DNA from: an uncultured Lachnospiraceae bacterium
Lineage (GTDB): Bacteria; Bacillota; Clostridia; Lachnospirales; Lachnospiraceae
Length of the DNA stretch: 32,259 bases
Assembly: GCA_905235435.1 (NCBI GenBank)
Contig: CAJOLD010000020.1
Span: 1-32,259, forward strand
Reading direction: 5' to 3'
Positions 24,061-32,205 of the stretch are shown in pieces; the stretch's first letter is position 1, and every line of letters starts with the position of its first letter. The position numbers and the translations under genes are program-made. A model generated the notes under the pieces. The model was not told the origin of the DNA, searched no databases, and saw nothing but the letters and a program-made list of their open reading frames with translations.

Positions 24061-24089
24061 ATTGTATAAAAAATCCCGCGGAAAATCAA
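24061..24089 (-). promoter_or_regulatory. Promoter of the PAP2 gene
   Basis: On the minus strand TTGATT (24084-24089), exactly 17 bases, then TACAAT (24061-24066). The -10 matches consensus 5 of 6. It lies just at the end of the displaced ftsH tail frame. Confidence 0.6.
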
Positions 24090-24343
24090 GAAAACAAAGC
24101 AATGAATTTCACAAATTTTTCATGTTCTTTTTGGTTATTTTCCTCATCCTGCTCCGGCTGGTCCTGCGCGGGCGCTGCTTCAGCGGTCTGCGCGGGAGCT
24201 GCGGCTGCGGGCGCTGCTTCGGCAGTCTCCGCTGTCTCCGCGGCTGCGGGAGCTTCCTGCGTATCCGGGAGATTGATCACCGAGGGGCGCTCATTGACCC
24301 TTGACTGCGCGGGCTTTTCGGCGTCCGGAGTGATCCCTTCCAC
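24086..24343 (-). other. Displaced reading frame that looks like the original FtsH C-terminal tail
   Basis: A frame one base off from ftsH begins around 24353 ([16 protein letters not shown]) and continues for about 85 codons to a TGA at 24086. Its composition is Ala/Glu/Pro-rich, and it continues the typical FtsH end ITGK...F..VEGI of related bacteria. The in-frame ftsH end is instead a short basic peptide of about 15 residues. No ribosome binding site is seen in front of its GTG at 24343. It is best read as a frameshifted piece of ftsH rather than an independent gene. A frameshift in the read sequence, a real mutation or a programmed event could explain it. Confidence 0.65.
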
Positions 24344-26234
24344 GCGGTGGAAACTTGCCCGTGATGGTCTCTCTCTCGATCAGGAACTGGGCGATCTGGT
24401 CAAGGGTCCTGCGGTGCTCCGTGAGCAGGCGCTTCGCCTCCTCATAGGCCTCCTTGAGGATGGCCATGACCTCATGGTCCACCTCCGCGGCGGTCTCGTC
24501 GCTGCAGTTCATGATCATCTGCCCGTTGTCAAGATACTGGTTCGCGCTGGTCTCAAGTCCCATCAGGCCGAACTTTTTGGACATACCGTACTGGGTGACC
24601 ATCGCGCGGGCGATCCTTGTCGCGTTCTCAATGTCGTTGGCGGCGCCTGTGGTGACCGTATCAAAGACGATCTCCTCCGCCGCGCGTCCGGCCACGGACT
24701 CTACGAGCATGGCGCGGATCTCTTTTTCCGTGTTCAGGAACTTCTCTTCCTCAGGCACGTTCATGACGTAGCCCAGGGCACCCATGGTGCGCGGTACGAT
24801 GGTGATCTTCTGGACCGGCTCGGAGTCCTTCTGCAGGGCGCTCACCAGAGCGTGCCCCACCTCGTGGTAGGATACGATCCTGCGCTCTTCCGCGCTCAGG
24901 ACCCTGTCCTTCTTCTCCTTGCCGACCAGGACGACTTCCACAGCCTCGAAAAGATCCGCCTGGCAGACAACGCTGCGGCCCTTCTTGACGGCGAGGATGG
25001 CGGCCTCGTTGATCATGTTCGCGAGGTCGGAACCGACGGCGCCGGAGGTGGCCAGCGCGATCTCCCTGAGGTCGACGGTCTCATCCATGCGCACGTTCTT
25101 TGCATGGACGCGGAGGACCTCCTCCCTTCCCTTCAGGTCGGGCTTGTCCACGATCACGCGGCGGTCAAAACGGCCCGGACGCAGGAGCGCCTGGTCGAGG
25201 ACCTCCGGGCGGTTGGTTGCCGCCAGGATGAGCAGTCCGCTGGAAGTATCGAAACCGTCCATCTCAGCCAGAAGCTGATTGAGTGTCTGCTCGCGCTCGT
25301 CATTGCCGCCGCCGTAACGGCTGTCGCGGTTTTTGCCGATCGCGTCGATCTCATCGATAAAAATGATACAGGGCGCGTTCTTTTTCGCCTCCTCGAAAAG
25401 GTCGCGGACACGGGACGCGCCGACGCCGACGAACATCTCGACGAACTCCGATCCCGAAAGGGAGAAGAACGGGCACTGCGCCTCGCCCGCAACGGCCTTC
25501 GCAAGGAGCGTCTTGCCTGTTCCGGGAGGGCCGACGAGCAGGGCTCCCTTGGGGAGCTTCGCGCCGATCTTTGAATATTTTCCGGGGTTCTCGAGGAAGT
25601 CGACGACCTCCTGCAGGGACTCCTTGGCTTCATCCTGTCCGGCCACGTCCGCGAAGGTAACGCCCGTCTCCTTCTGGACGTACATCTTGGCGCGGCTCTT
25701 GCCGACGCCCATCATTCCGCTTCCGGCGGACATCCTGCGCATCACGACGCCGAGGACGATCCAGATGAGGATGAGCGGCGCAAAGGAAAGGAGGATATTC
25801 AGGATGAGGTTCATCGTCGTGTCCGGGATCTCCTCCGAGAACTCGACGTGCGCCTTCTCCAGCCTGGCGACCAGGTCCGGATCCTGCATTTTTCCCGTAT
25901 AGCCTGTATAGTAGCTGTATTCTACATTCTGTCCCGCGAAAGGCTGCGACCTGGGGATGATCTTCAGCTGGTTGTTCTGGAAAACGACTTCCTTGACTTC
26001 CCCTGCGTCCACCATCTCGAGGAACTTGTCGTAGGTGATCTCCTGGGACGTGCTGTCATGAAACATATTGTTGAAGATGCTCATGATCACCAGGGTGATG
26101 AGCGTCACGACCAGGAAGACCATCAGAGTGGAGTGGTTCCTGTTTCCGCCCGGTCCCTGTCCCGGCCCGTTCCCGCCATTCCCGCCGTTTCCGCCGTTCC
26201 CGCCGGGCATATTGTTCCTGTTGTTATTATCCAT
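24291..26234 (-). CDS. ftsH: ATP-dependent zinc metalloprotease FtsH (C-terminal tail apparently frameshifted)
   Basis: 647 residues. FtsH degrades membrane and short-lived soluble proteins as a hexamer. An Asn/Gly-rich N-terminus ([12 protein letters not shown] then GGN repeats) is followed by membrane spans at about 36-57 and 141-165 with an extracytoplasmic domain between them. The AAA module has Walker A GPPGTGKT (235-242), Walker B IFIDEID (to 297) and [21 protein letters not shown] (341-358), and the zinc site HEVGH is at 457-461. ATG 26234 was chosen because GGAGG lies 5 bases upstream; a longer start at 26291 lies inside the promoter. Near residue 630, after ITGK, the reading frame jumps relative to relatives, giving a short abnormal end. 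All catalytic parts are intact, so the enzyme is likely active. Confidence 0.95.
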   Translation of the reverse strand: MDNNNRNNMPGGNGGNGGNGGNGPGQGPGGNRNHSTLMVFLVVTLITLVIMSIFNNMFHDSTSQEITYDKFLEMVDAGEVKEVVFQNNQLKIIPRSQPFAGQNVEYSYYTGYTGKMQDPDLVARLEKAHVEFSEEIPDTTMNLILNILLSFAPLILIWIVLGVVMRRMSAGSGMMGVGKSRAKMYVQKETGVTFADVAGQDEAKESLQEVVDFLENPGKYSKIGAKLPKGALLVGPPGTGKTLLAKAVAGEAQCPFFSLSGSEFVEMFVGVGASRVRDLFEEAKKNAPCIIFIDEIDAIGKNRDSRYGGGNDEREQTLNQLLAEMDGFDTSSGLLILAATNRPEVLDQALLRPGRFDRRVIVDKPDLKGREEVLRVHAKNVRMDETVDLREIALATSGAVGSDLANMINEAAILAVKKGRSVVCQADLFEAVEVVLVGKEKKDRVLSAEERRIVSYHEVGHALVSALQKDSEPVQKITIVPRTMGALGYVMNVPEEEKFLNTEKEIRAMLVESVAGRAAEEIVFDTVTTGAANDIENATRIARAMVTQYGMSKKFGLMGLETSANQYLDNGQMIMNCSDETAAEVDHEVMAILKEAYEEAKRLLTEHRRTLDQIAQFLIERETITGKFPPRGRDHSGRRKARAVKGQ

Positions 26235-26262
26235 CTTATCCTCCATGTAAAAGGCTTTATTT

Positions 26263-26291
26263 ATTATATAAATGCGCATTATATAAATCAA
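26263..26291 (-). promoter_or_regulatory. ftsH promoter with a palindrome in the spacer
   Basis: On the minus strand TTGATT (26286-26291), 17-base spacer, TATAAT (26263-26268, perfect). A perfect 10-base palindrome AATGCGCATT (26271-26280) lies entirely inside the spacer. A related sequence, AATGCGCGTCATT, occurs at about 26337-26349 toward the divergent gene. The palindrome is a candidate operator. Confidence 0.65.
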
Positions 26292-26366
26292 TAAGTAAAG
26301 AAATAATAAAACCTTATTTTTTTATTAATGCGCGTCATTCCGCTTTATTTTGCGCCGTCCGATGAG

Positions 26367-26372
26367 TATAAT
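26367..26372 (+). promoter_or_regulatory. -10 element for the cytidylate-kinase-like gene
   Basis: Perfect TATAAT, 37 bases before the start codon. The expected -35 region (TTTATT at 17-base spacing) is a poor match, so another factor or an activator may be needed. Confidence 0.45.
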
Positions 26373-26409
26373 AATGAAGTGAGAACTTATCAGCAAAGGA
26401 GTGATCAGA

Positions 26410-27033
26410 ATGTCAGAAAAACAGATCGTTACGATAGGGCGCCAGTTCGGAAGCGGCGGCCATGAGGTCGGCCGTGTGCTCGCCAGAAAGCTCGGCGTCA
26501 AGGTCTACGACAAGGAGCTGCTCAAGCTCGTCGCGGAAGAAAGCGGGATCTGCGAGAAGGTACTTGAGAACTATGATGAGAAACCCACGAACAGTCTGCT
26601 GTACTCCATCGTTATGGACGTCTATCCGTCCATGAACTATGTCGGGACCACCCTGAACCAGCAGATCTACCAGGCTCAGTTTGACACGATCCGGAAACTC
26701 GGCGAAGGGGAATCCTGTGTGATCGTCGGCCGCGCGGCAGACTATATCCTGCGGGACAATCCCGCTGTCACCAGCGTGTTCATCCATGCCGACATGTCCT
26801 ACCGGGTGGGCAGGATCTCGGAATATGAGCACATCTCCGATGACAAGGCCAGGGACGTGATCATCAAGGCCGACAAGAAGAGAGCAAGCTTCTACAACTT
26901 CCAGTCTGAAAAGAAATGGGGACAGGCCTCGTCCTACGATCTCACCGTCAATACGGCGAAGATCGGCATTGAGGGTGCCGCAGACCTTATCTGCGACTAT
27001 CTTGAGAAATTAAAGGGTCAGAAACAGGCGTAA
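26410..27033 (+). CDS. Cytidylate-kinase-like family protein
   Basis: 207 residues, the only plus-strand gene in the window. The N-terminus (MSEKQIVTIGRQFGSGGHEVG) carries the P-loop form GRQFGSGGHEVG typical of the cytidylate kinase 2 family, and residues around VGRAADYILRDNP fit the NMP-binding region. Members are widespread in Clostridia and distinct from the essential Cmk; the substrate is not established. ATG 26410 has AAAGGAG 8 bases upstream. A GTG three codons earlier is the alternative start. It is divergent from ftsH and convergent with the DnaJ gene, whose stop lies only 14 bases away. Confidence 0.9.
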   Translation: MSEKQIVTIGRQFGSGGHEVGRVLARKLGVKVYDKELLKLVAEESGICEKVLENYDEKPTNSLLYSIVMDVYPSMNYVGTTLNQQIYQAQFDTIRKLGEGESCVIVGRAADYILRDNPAVTSVFIHADMSYRVGRISEYEHISDDKARDVIIKADKKRASFYNFQSEKKWGQASSYDLTVNTAKIGIEGAADLICDYLEKLKGQKQA

Positions 27034-27047
27034 AGATCCGCGCCGTT

Positions 27048-27737
27048 TTACGGGAAGCAGCAGAAGGATCCCGGCAGGCAGCAGCTGCAGAGCGCGTTCG
27101 CGCAGCAGATACTCATGCACGGATCGCTCATACCGGTCATGATGCCGCCGTAGCTCTGCCCCATGTCCCGGTACCAGTTCCCGCCGTTCTCAAGCTGGGA
27201 TACCAGCTGTCTGTACTGGAGATTGGAGGGCTCCATGGCGCTTGCCTGCGAAGCATGCTGCCTGGCGGTCACCGTGTTCCCGAGCCCGGCATTGGCAAGG
27301 GCGCTCAGATAGTACCAGCGCGCGGACCTTTCCTGAATATCCGACAGGACGTTCAGGGCTTCCGAAAAATGCTGGCTGTTGATGTAATTGATGGCGGCTC
27401 TCAGGCGGACATCCTCCTGGGAGGCGCTTTCATAGCCCTGGCGGAAGGTATCGTAATCCTGGTAGCCGAAGCCGCCGAAGCCGAACCCGCTGTAGCTGCC
27501 GTAGCCGCCGCGGGAAGATCCCGGGCCGTAGGCCCCGCTCTCCTGTCCGTGGCCGTGATCCATGATCTGCTGGTAGGCCTGCTGCACTTCCTTGAACTTT
27601 TCCTCGGCTTCCGCCTTGTTCGGATTGTTGATATTCGTGTCAGGATGATACTTCCTGCTCAGCGTGCGGTACGCCTTTTTGATCTCCTCCTCGGACGCTC
27701 CGCGGGGAACGCCCAGCACTTCATACGGATCTCTCAT
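27048..27737 (-). CDS. J-domain protein with cysteine-rich C-terminus
   Basis: 229 residues. An N-terminal J-domain (about 1-65) with the HPD motif at 31-33 (YHPDTN) should stimulate a DnaK-type Hsp70. A Gly/Ser/Tyr-rich linker (about 70-100) follows, then a helical repeat region resembling TPR (about 108-180) and a short tail dense in cysteine (about 207-229, with [21 protein letters not shown]). The tail could bind metal or lie in the membrane; this is an inference. It lacks the zinc-finger and C-terminal domains of true DnaJ. GAGGAG lies 5 bases before ATG 27737 and the start overlaps the upstream stop (ATGA). Confidence 0.92.
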   Translation of the reverse strand: MRDPYEVLGVPRGASEEEIKKAYRTLSRKYHPDTNINNPNKAEAEEKFKEVQQAYQQIMDHGHGQESGAYGPGSSRGGYGSYSGFGFGGFGYQDYDTFRQGYESASQEDVRLRAAINYINSQHFSEALNVLSDIQERSARWYYLSALANAGLGNTVTARQHASQASAMEPSNLQYRQLVSQLENGGNWYRDMGQSYGGIMTGMSDPCMSICCANALCSCCLPGSFCCFP

Positions 27738-28582
27738 CTTGACTCCTCATTATCCTTCTTCTCTGCTTTCAGGACAGTCCGGTATTTGTTCCACACTCCC
27801 GAATATACAATGTTGCGCAGAATGGAAAGATTCCTGACTGCGGGCAGCTGTTCAAAGGCAGCCGCGCAGGCACTCATCTGCGCCACCAGCAGTTCCTCGG
27901 CGGCGGCGGCAAAGCCGTCCGGATCCTCCGCGCGCATTCCCTCCAGAGCGTTGAAGGTCCCTTTTTTCCTGTCCTTTTCACCGTCCTCGTACGCGTCCAT
28001 CAGGTACACGAAGCGTCCGAGGAAATAACCCATCTCGCGGAGCATGGGAGCCCACAGATCCTCCCTGCAGACAAAGACCTCGGCGAGGAAATGCCCGCTG
28101 CAGTCCGCCGTCTTTTCAGGGTTTCTCTCTCCCGCTGCTTCCAGCGCTCCGAGCGCCGCGATCTGCTGCTCCAGGGCCGAAGCCTGGCGGGGATATTTTT
28201 TCCTCAGCCTGCGGTATTCCCGGCCGAGGAGGATACGGATCCCTTCGCCGGACAGGCTGCGGTCGTCCGCCCAGTCGTCATTTGCCTTGTGCCAGGCCAG
28301 GAGGATCGTCATATCCGCCGCGTAGGCGGTATACTTTGTGCGGATCTCCCTGTGGGCCATGACCGGATGCGGCAAACAGCGCCTGTCGGCGCTTGTGATC
28401 TCCGGCTCGTAAACGCTGTCCAGGAGCATGGCAAGAAAAGTCATATCATAATTGAGCAGCAGGGAGCCCTTCGGGCCGAACCTGCGGAACAGCTCATGGC
28501 ACAGCCCGCAGTAATACCCGCGATACGTCTCAAATTCCCGCACCTTAAGCTCGGGGCGGTTCACTGTGATATAACCGAACAT
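27734..28582 (-). CDS. DUF5685-family protein
   Basis: 282 residues. It begins [20 protein letters not shown] and contains an early CxxC ([14 protein letters not shown]), an [13 protein letters not shown] helix, and a later Asp-rich helix ([20 protein letters not shown]). These fit the DUF5685 family, common in Clostridia and of unknown function. The Asp-rich helices recall the all-alpha prenyltransferase/terpene-synthase fold, but this is only a resemblance. It is cotranscribed with the zinc-ribbon gene upstream and coupled (ATGA) to the J-domain gene downstream, so the three may act together. Confidence 0.88.
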   Translation of the reverse strand: MFGYITVNRPELKVREFETYRGYYCGLCHELFRRFGPKGSLLLNYDMTFLAMLLDSVYEPEITSADRRCLPHPVMAHREIRTKYTAYAADMTILLAWHKANDDWADDRSLSGEGIRILLGREYRRLRKKYPRQASALEQQIAALGALEAAGERNPEKTADCSGHFLAEVFVCREDLWAPMLREMGYFLGRFVYLMDAYEDGEKDRKKGTFNALEGMRAEDPDGFAAAAEELLVAQMSACAAAFEQLPAVRNLSILRNIVYSGVWNKYRTVLKAEKKDNEESR

Positions 28583-28590
28583 ACTTCGCC

Positions 28591-28986
28591 TCAGCTCTTC
28601 TTTTCAAATTCCTGCCTGCATTTCGGGCAGGTGATCACGATCCTTCCCCTGCCGCGCGGCACGCGGATCTTCTGTCCGCAGGAAGGGCATTTATAAATAT
28701 GATGGGTGCGCAGGTCCCCGGCATGTTTCTTCTTCAGCTTAAAGAACCCCGTCACCTTTCTCTTTATCTCAAGATATTTCACGTTCTCCTGATAACGGGC
28801 CTGGATGTTCCGCGAGAACATCCGGAAATAGGAGCAGACCAGAAGACCGAACGTGACCGCGCTCAGGATCCCCGACTGCACGAAAAGGTTCAGCACCATC
28901 AGCCCCAGAAGAAGCCCGAGAAGGAATTTTTCGAGATCGTCGACCCCGTATCTTCCCATCATAAAACGCTGCAATCTGTCTCTCAT
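28591..28986 (-). CDS. Small membrane protein with C-terminal zinc ribbon
   Basis: 131 residues. One long or two short membrane spans (about 18-53) are followed by a basic stretch and a zinc ribbon formed by C100, C103, C120 and C123 (CPSC, then CPKC). The cytoplasmic ribbon may bind nucleic acid or protein; this is an inference. ATG 28986 has AAAGGAAG upstream. It is the first gene of the three-gene operon with DUF5685 and the J-domain protein and is served by the promoter at 29017-29045. Confidence 0.85.
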   Translation of the reverse strand: MRDRLQRFMMGRYGVDDLEKFLLGLLLGLMVLNLFVQSGILSAVTFGLLVCSYFRMFSRNIQARYQENVKYLEIKRKVTGFFKLKKKHAGDLRTHHIYKCPSCGQKIRVPRGRGRIVITCPKCRQEFEKKS

Positions 28987-29016
28987 ATTCCATCTTCCTT
29001 TCGATGAATATGCATC

Positions 29017-29045
29017 ATCCTAAACCGTTTTCAAAACCGTGTCAA
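29017..29045 (-). promoter_or_regulatory. Promoter of the zinc-ribbon/DUF5685/DnaJ operon, with an inverted repeat in the spacer
   Basis: On the minus strand TTGACA (29040-29045, perfect), 17-base spacer, TAGGAT (29017-29022). The spacer contains the near-palindrome ACCGTTTT-c-AAAACCGT (about 29024-29040; 7 of 8 pairs), a candidate operator. Confidence 0.65.
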
Positions 29046-29062
29046 CAAACGGGCGGAAGATT

Positions 29063-31408
29063 TCACGAAATGTTCATTTCTCCCCCCTGCTCCTTTTCAC
29101 ATAATGGAAACACAAGGGTGACGCGGAAGCTGTGATCCTCCGCCTCGATCGTAAAAGCGCCGTTCATCAGCTCCGTCAGGCTCCGCGCGATGGAAAGGCC
29201 GAGGCCGCTCCCCTCGCCGCTCCTGCTCTCGTCTCCGCGCACGAATCTCTCCTCCAGCTGCTCCGCCGTCCTCTCGATCGCATCTTCGGACGTATTGGAA
29301 AGGTTGATCACCGCGTATCCGTCGGCGCGCTCCAGCTCCAGCAGGACGGTGCTGCCCTCCTTCGAGTACTTGGCCGCGTTCCCCATCAGATTTTCGAAAA
29401 CGCGCCAGAGCTGCCTGCCGTCCGCCAGGATGTAAAGCCCGCGTTCCAGCTTCATCTCCACCGTCAGGGAGCGCTCCTCCATCCGCTCCTCCATCTCCCC
29501 GAAGACCTGCTGCAGGAAGGGGTAGAGGGAGAGCGGGCGCATATCCAGCTCAATATTGCCGGAGCTGATCTTACTGACCTCGATGAGGTCCTCGGTCAGC
29601 TGCTTGAGCCGCCTCGCCTTGTGATCCAGTATCTCTATATATTCGCGCGCTTTTTCGTCCTGGATGTCCTCCCTCCGCAGAAGGTCCACATAGGTGATGA
29701 TGGAGGTCAGCGGCGTCTTAAGATCATGGGATACATTGGTGATCAGCTCGGCGCGCAGCCGCTCGTTGGCCACGATGGCGTCGACTGCCTTCTGCAGGCC
29801 GTCGCCCATCTCGTTGACCCGCTCTGCCATCTCCAGGCTCTCCCCGGTGAGGACGCTCGTGTCGATCCGGTAGTCAAGCTTTCCCTTTGAGATCTGGCTG
29901 AGGCCCTCACGGACGCTCTGCTTTCCCAGCTCGTCCCGCACCAGATAGAGCAGGACCGCCATGTCCATGACCACCGCCATCACCATGCCGGGGACGCGGA
30001 AGGCGCCGACAAAAATGATGTTCAGAATAAAGAAGATAATATAGAAAACGATCAGTCTGCCGGAATATTTCCGCGCGTTGTAGATCTGCCGGCTGCCCTT
30101 GATGACCGCGTAGCAGACACTGTTTTCCCAGAGTGTTTTTGCCTTGATCCTGCGCGCCAGGCTGCAGACGGAGCCCAGAAGGATCCCGTACTCCGCGGCG
30201 CAGAAGACCGCCCGCATGGCATCCCCGAAAGCGCCGTATCCGGCGTACGGGAGCACGACGTCCACGGCAAAGAGATACCAGGCGATCGCGGCGATCAGGC
30301 ACAGGCCCGCGGCGATCTCTGTCGGGATCTGGTCAAAAGCGGAGAGCCTCACCTCCCCTCCGGCCTCCCGGCGGCCCGCGGCGATCACCGCGCACACAAA
30401 CAGGATGAGCAGAAGGATGGCCGCCGCGGCCCCCGTGAACATGCACGCATAGAGTCTCGGCTCCAGCCGTTCAAAATCATTGAAGGCTTCCTGCAGGGCA
30501 TCCCCGGCGGGAAGGGTCAGATCCACGGCAAGCAGGACCTTCTCCGCGTTCCCCAAGAACCGCGTGTCGATAAACCACTGGGCAGCGCGGTCATTCAGGA
30601 CGTATTCCGTGTTCGCGGCCATAATGCCGAAGCGCCGCTCTCCCACAAACAGAAAGACCTGCGTCTGGCTCTTATCGATCCGGTTGATCGCGGAGGACAG
30701 GCTCGATGCCCCGAGATTGGTGAAGCGTTCCTTTGTCGAAGTGCTCTCCACATAATAGCTGACGTTGCACGGCGCCTCGCTGCTGTCCTCGCTGTCCTCC
30801 CCGTAGGAGACATAGGCGCGGTATCTGTAGGAGATGTCCCGCGCGGTCGCGCACAGGTCCTGATAGTACTCGCAGAGCGCAGTGGAGGGATCGTCGCTGA
30901 CGCGCGCGTAGTCCGCAAGCGCACCCCCGGAGACGGGACGGACGGTCTCCAGCGTTTCCGCCTCGGCGGCAAGCCGGTCGCCGATCTCCCTGTCAGAGTA
31001 CCCGGCGCCCTGCAGCTGGCGGATCCTGGACTGCATGGGAGAAAGCCCGGTGTGGGCAAACTCGATGAGATCTTCCAGATAATAAGAAGTGTTCAGGTTG
31101 ATATTCGCTTCGTCCTGCTTCCCGGCCGCGTACTGGCGGATATCGATCTCCCGGTCCCCGCAGAATTCTCCGCCCCGCTCAAAGAGCTGCATGTTCTGCG
31201 CGTAGGCGATCTTGTCCAGCACGATGTCCTCTACCGTGGAGAGAAAGATCTCCGTCTCTTCAAACGGACGGGCGATGTCGGAAAAGCCGGCGCCGCGCTG
31301 GGCCCAGTCCCTGAACTGAAAAAGGCACAGGGCAATAACAGCGGCGAGCACGATCTGCAGCGCCGCTGTAAGCGTCTTCATCCAGGGTTTATATATGACT
31401 CTTTTCAT
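29063..31408 (-). CDS. Membrane sensor histidine kinase
   Basis: 781 residues. The first span is at about 12-31, followed by a large extracytoplasmic region (about 32-318) of unknown fold. Then come further spans at about 320-345, 363-384, 396-416, 451-471 and 473-490, a HAMP-like linker (about 493-545), a HisKA domain with the phosphoacceptor His561 (NVSHDLKTPLTS), and an HATPase domain with N-box NLMGNAAKYS and G-box GEGSGLGLS. The number of spans (about six) is larger than in a simple EnvZ-type sensor. The signal is unknown. ATG 31408 starts 11 bases after the regulator stop, with a weak site. It is cotranscribed with the response regulator upstream and forms a pair with it. Confidence 0.94.
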   Translation of the reverse strand: MKRVIYKPWMKTLTAALQIVLAAVIALCLFQFRDWAQRGAGFSDIARPFEETEIFLSTVEDIVLDKIAYAQNMQLFERGGEFCGDREIDIRQYAAGKQDEANINLNTSYYLEDLIEFAHTGLSPMQSRIRQLQGAGYSDREIGDRLAAEAETLETVRPVSGGALADYARVSDDPSTALCEYYQDLCATARDISYRYRAYVSYGEDSEDSSEAPCNVSYYVESTSTKERFTNLGASSLSSAINRIDKSQTQVFLFVGERRFGIMAANTEYVLNDRAAQWFIDTRFLGNAEKVLLAVDLTLPAGDALQEAFNDFERLEPRLYACMFTGAAAAILLLILFVCAVIAAGRREAGGEVRLSAFDQIPTEIAAGLCLIAAIAWYLFAVDVVLPYAGYGAFGDAMRAVFCAAEYGILLGSVCSLARRIKAKTLWENSVCYAVIKGSRQIYNARKYSGRLIVFYIIFFILNIIFVGAFRVPGMVMAVVMDMAVLLYLVRDELGKQSVREGLSQISKGKLDYRIDTSVLTGESLEMAERVNEMGDGLQKAVDAIVANERLRAELITNVSHDLKTPLTSIITYVDLLRREDIQDEKAREYIEILDHKARRLKQLTEDLIEVSKISSGNIELDMRPLSLYPFLQQVFGEMEERMEERSLTVEMKLERGLYILADGRQLWRVFENLMGNAAKYSKEGSTVLLELERADGYAVINLSNTSEDAIERTAEQLEERFVRGDESRSGEGSGLGLSIARSLTELMNGAFTIEAEDHSFRVTLVFPLCEKEQGGEMNIS

Positions 31409-31419
31409 TTCCGGTCCTG

Positions 31420-32121
31420 TCAGTCGATCTGCTCGATCTTATAGCCGATCCCCCACATGACCTTCAGGTACTTCGGGTTCTTCGGGTCTATCTCGATCTT
31501 CTCCCGGATGTGCCTGATGTGTACGGTCACTGTATTATCGGCGCAGAATGCCTCCTCCTTCCAGATCTTTTCATAGATCTCGTCGATGGAGAAGACCTTC
31601 CCCTTGTTGCTGATCAGCAGCAGAAGAATATTGTATTCGATCCTGGTGAGCTTGACGGGCTCGCCGTCCACCGTCACTTCCTTGCGGTCGTCATCGACCT
31701 GCAGGCCTCCCGTGCGGTAGATATGGCTGTCCTCCGCGGTCTCCTGGATGGTCCCGAGCGAGGTGTATCTCCTCAGCTGGGACTTGACCCTTGCCACCAG
31801 CTCGAGCGGATTAAAGGGCTTTGTGACATAGTCGTCCGCCCCGATGTTCAGTCCCAGGATCTTGTCGCTGTCCTGTGATTTGGCCGAGAGAATGATGATC
31901 GGAATGCTGCTGGTCTCACGGATCTTCAGCGTAGCGTGGATCCCGTCCAGCCCCGGCATCATCAGATCCAGGATGAGCAGATGGATCTCCTCCTTCTCCA
32001 GGATCTCCAGCGCCTGTTTTCCGTCGTACGCCTTAAAGACATTGTATCCCTCCTGCTGAAGGTAGATCTCCACAGCGTCGACGATCTCTTTTTCATCATC
32101 ACATACCAATATATTATACAT
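31420..32121 (-). CDS. OmpR/VanR-family response regulator
   Basis: 233 residues. The receiver domain (1-120) has the acidic pair DDE (8-10), the phosphoacceptor Asp52 (LILDLMMPGLDG), and the Lys in VTKPF (about 102). The C-terminal winged-helix DNA-binding domain (about 135-232) contains LTRIEYNILLLL and the recognition-helix segment TVTVHIRHIREKI. ATG 32121 has GGGAGG 7 bases upstream, so a longer start at 32169 is rejected. The gene has its own promoter (32177-32205) and a leader inverted repeat (32142-32165). The family resemblance is closest to VanR-type regulators, but no van genes are nearby. Confidence 0.95.
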   Translation of the reverse strand: MYNILVCDDEKEIVDAVEIYLQQEGYNVFKAYDGKQALEILEKEEIHLLILDLMMPGLDGIHATLKIRETSSIPIIILSAKSQDSDKILGLNIGADDYVTKPFNPLELVARVKSQLRRYTSLGTIQETAEDSHIYRTGGLQVDDDRKEVTVDGEPVKLTRIEYNILLLLISNKGKVFSIDEIYEKIWKEEAFCADNTVTVHIRHIREKIEIDPKNPKYLKVMWGIGYKIEQID

Positions 32122-32141
32122 ATGAATACCTCCCTGACAGT

Positions 32142-32165
32142 TACTGTTCACAGCTGCGAACAGTA
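32142..32165. promoter_or_regulatory. Inverted repeat in the response-regulator leader
   Basis: Perfect 8-base arms TACTGTTC (32142-32149) and GAACAGTA (32158-32165) with an 8-base spacer. It lies between the promoter and the ribosome binding site. It may be an autoregulatory operator or an RNA hairpin. Confidence 0.55.
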
Positions 32166-32176
32166 GCACATTATAT

Positions 32177-32205
32177 AGTATACCGATTCCGTCCGTTCTT
32201 GTCTA
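32177..32205 (-). promoter_or_regulatory. Promoter of the two-component operon
   Basis: On the minus strand TAGACA (32200-32205), exactly 17 bases, then TATACT (32177-32182). Both boxes match consensus 5 of 6. A perfect TATAAT 4 bases further downstream has no -35 partner. Nothing else can be assigned in the last 54 bases of the window. Confidence 0.7.

Noticed and set aside
24086..24343. An independent 85-residue gene starting at GTG 24343.
   Set aside because: There is no ribosome binding site, it overlaps the ftsH end, and its sequence reads as the expected continuation of FtsH after a frameshift.
24000..25574. A 524-codon open frame on the plus strand opposite ftsH.
   Set aside because: It is antisense to ftsH and its Asp/His/Leu-rich sequence mirrors that gene; no domain is seen.
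29067..29080. Palindrome GAAATG-TT-CATTTC near the histidine kinase stop as a terminator.
   Set aside because: The loop is only two bases and no T-run follows.
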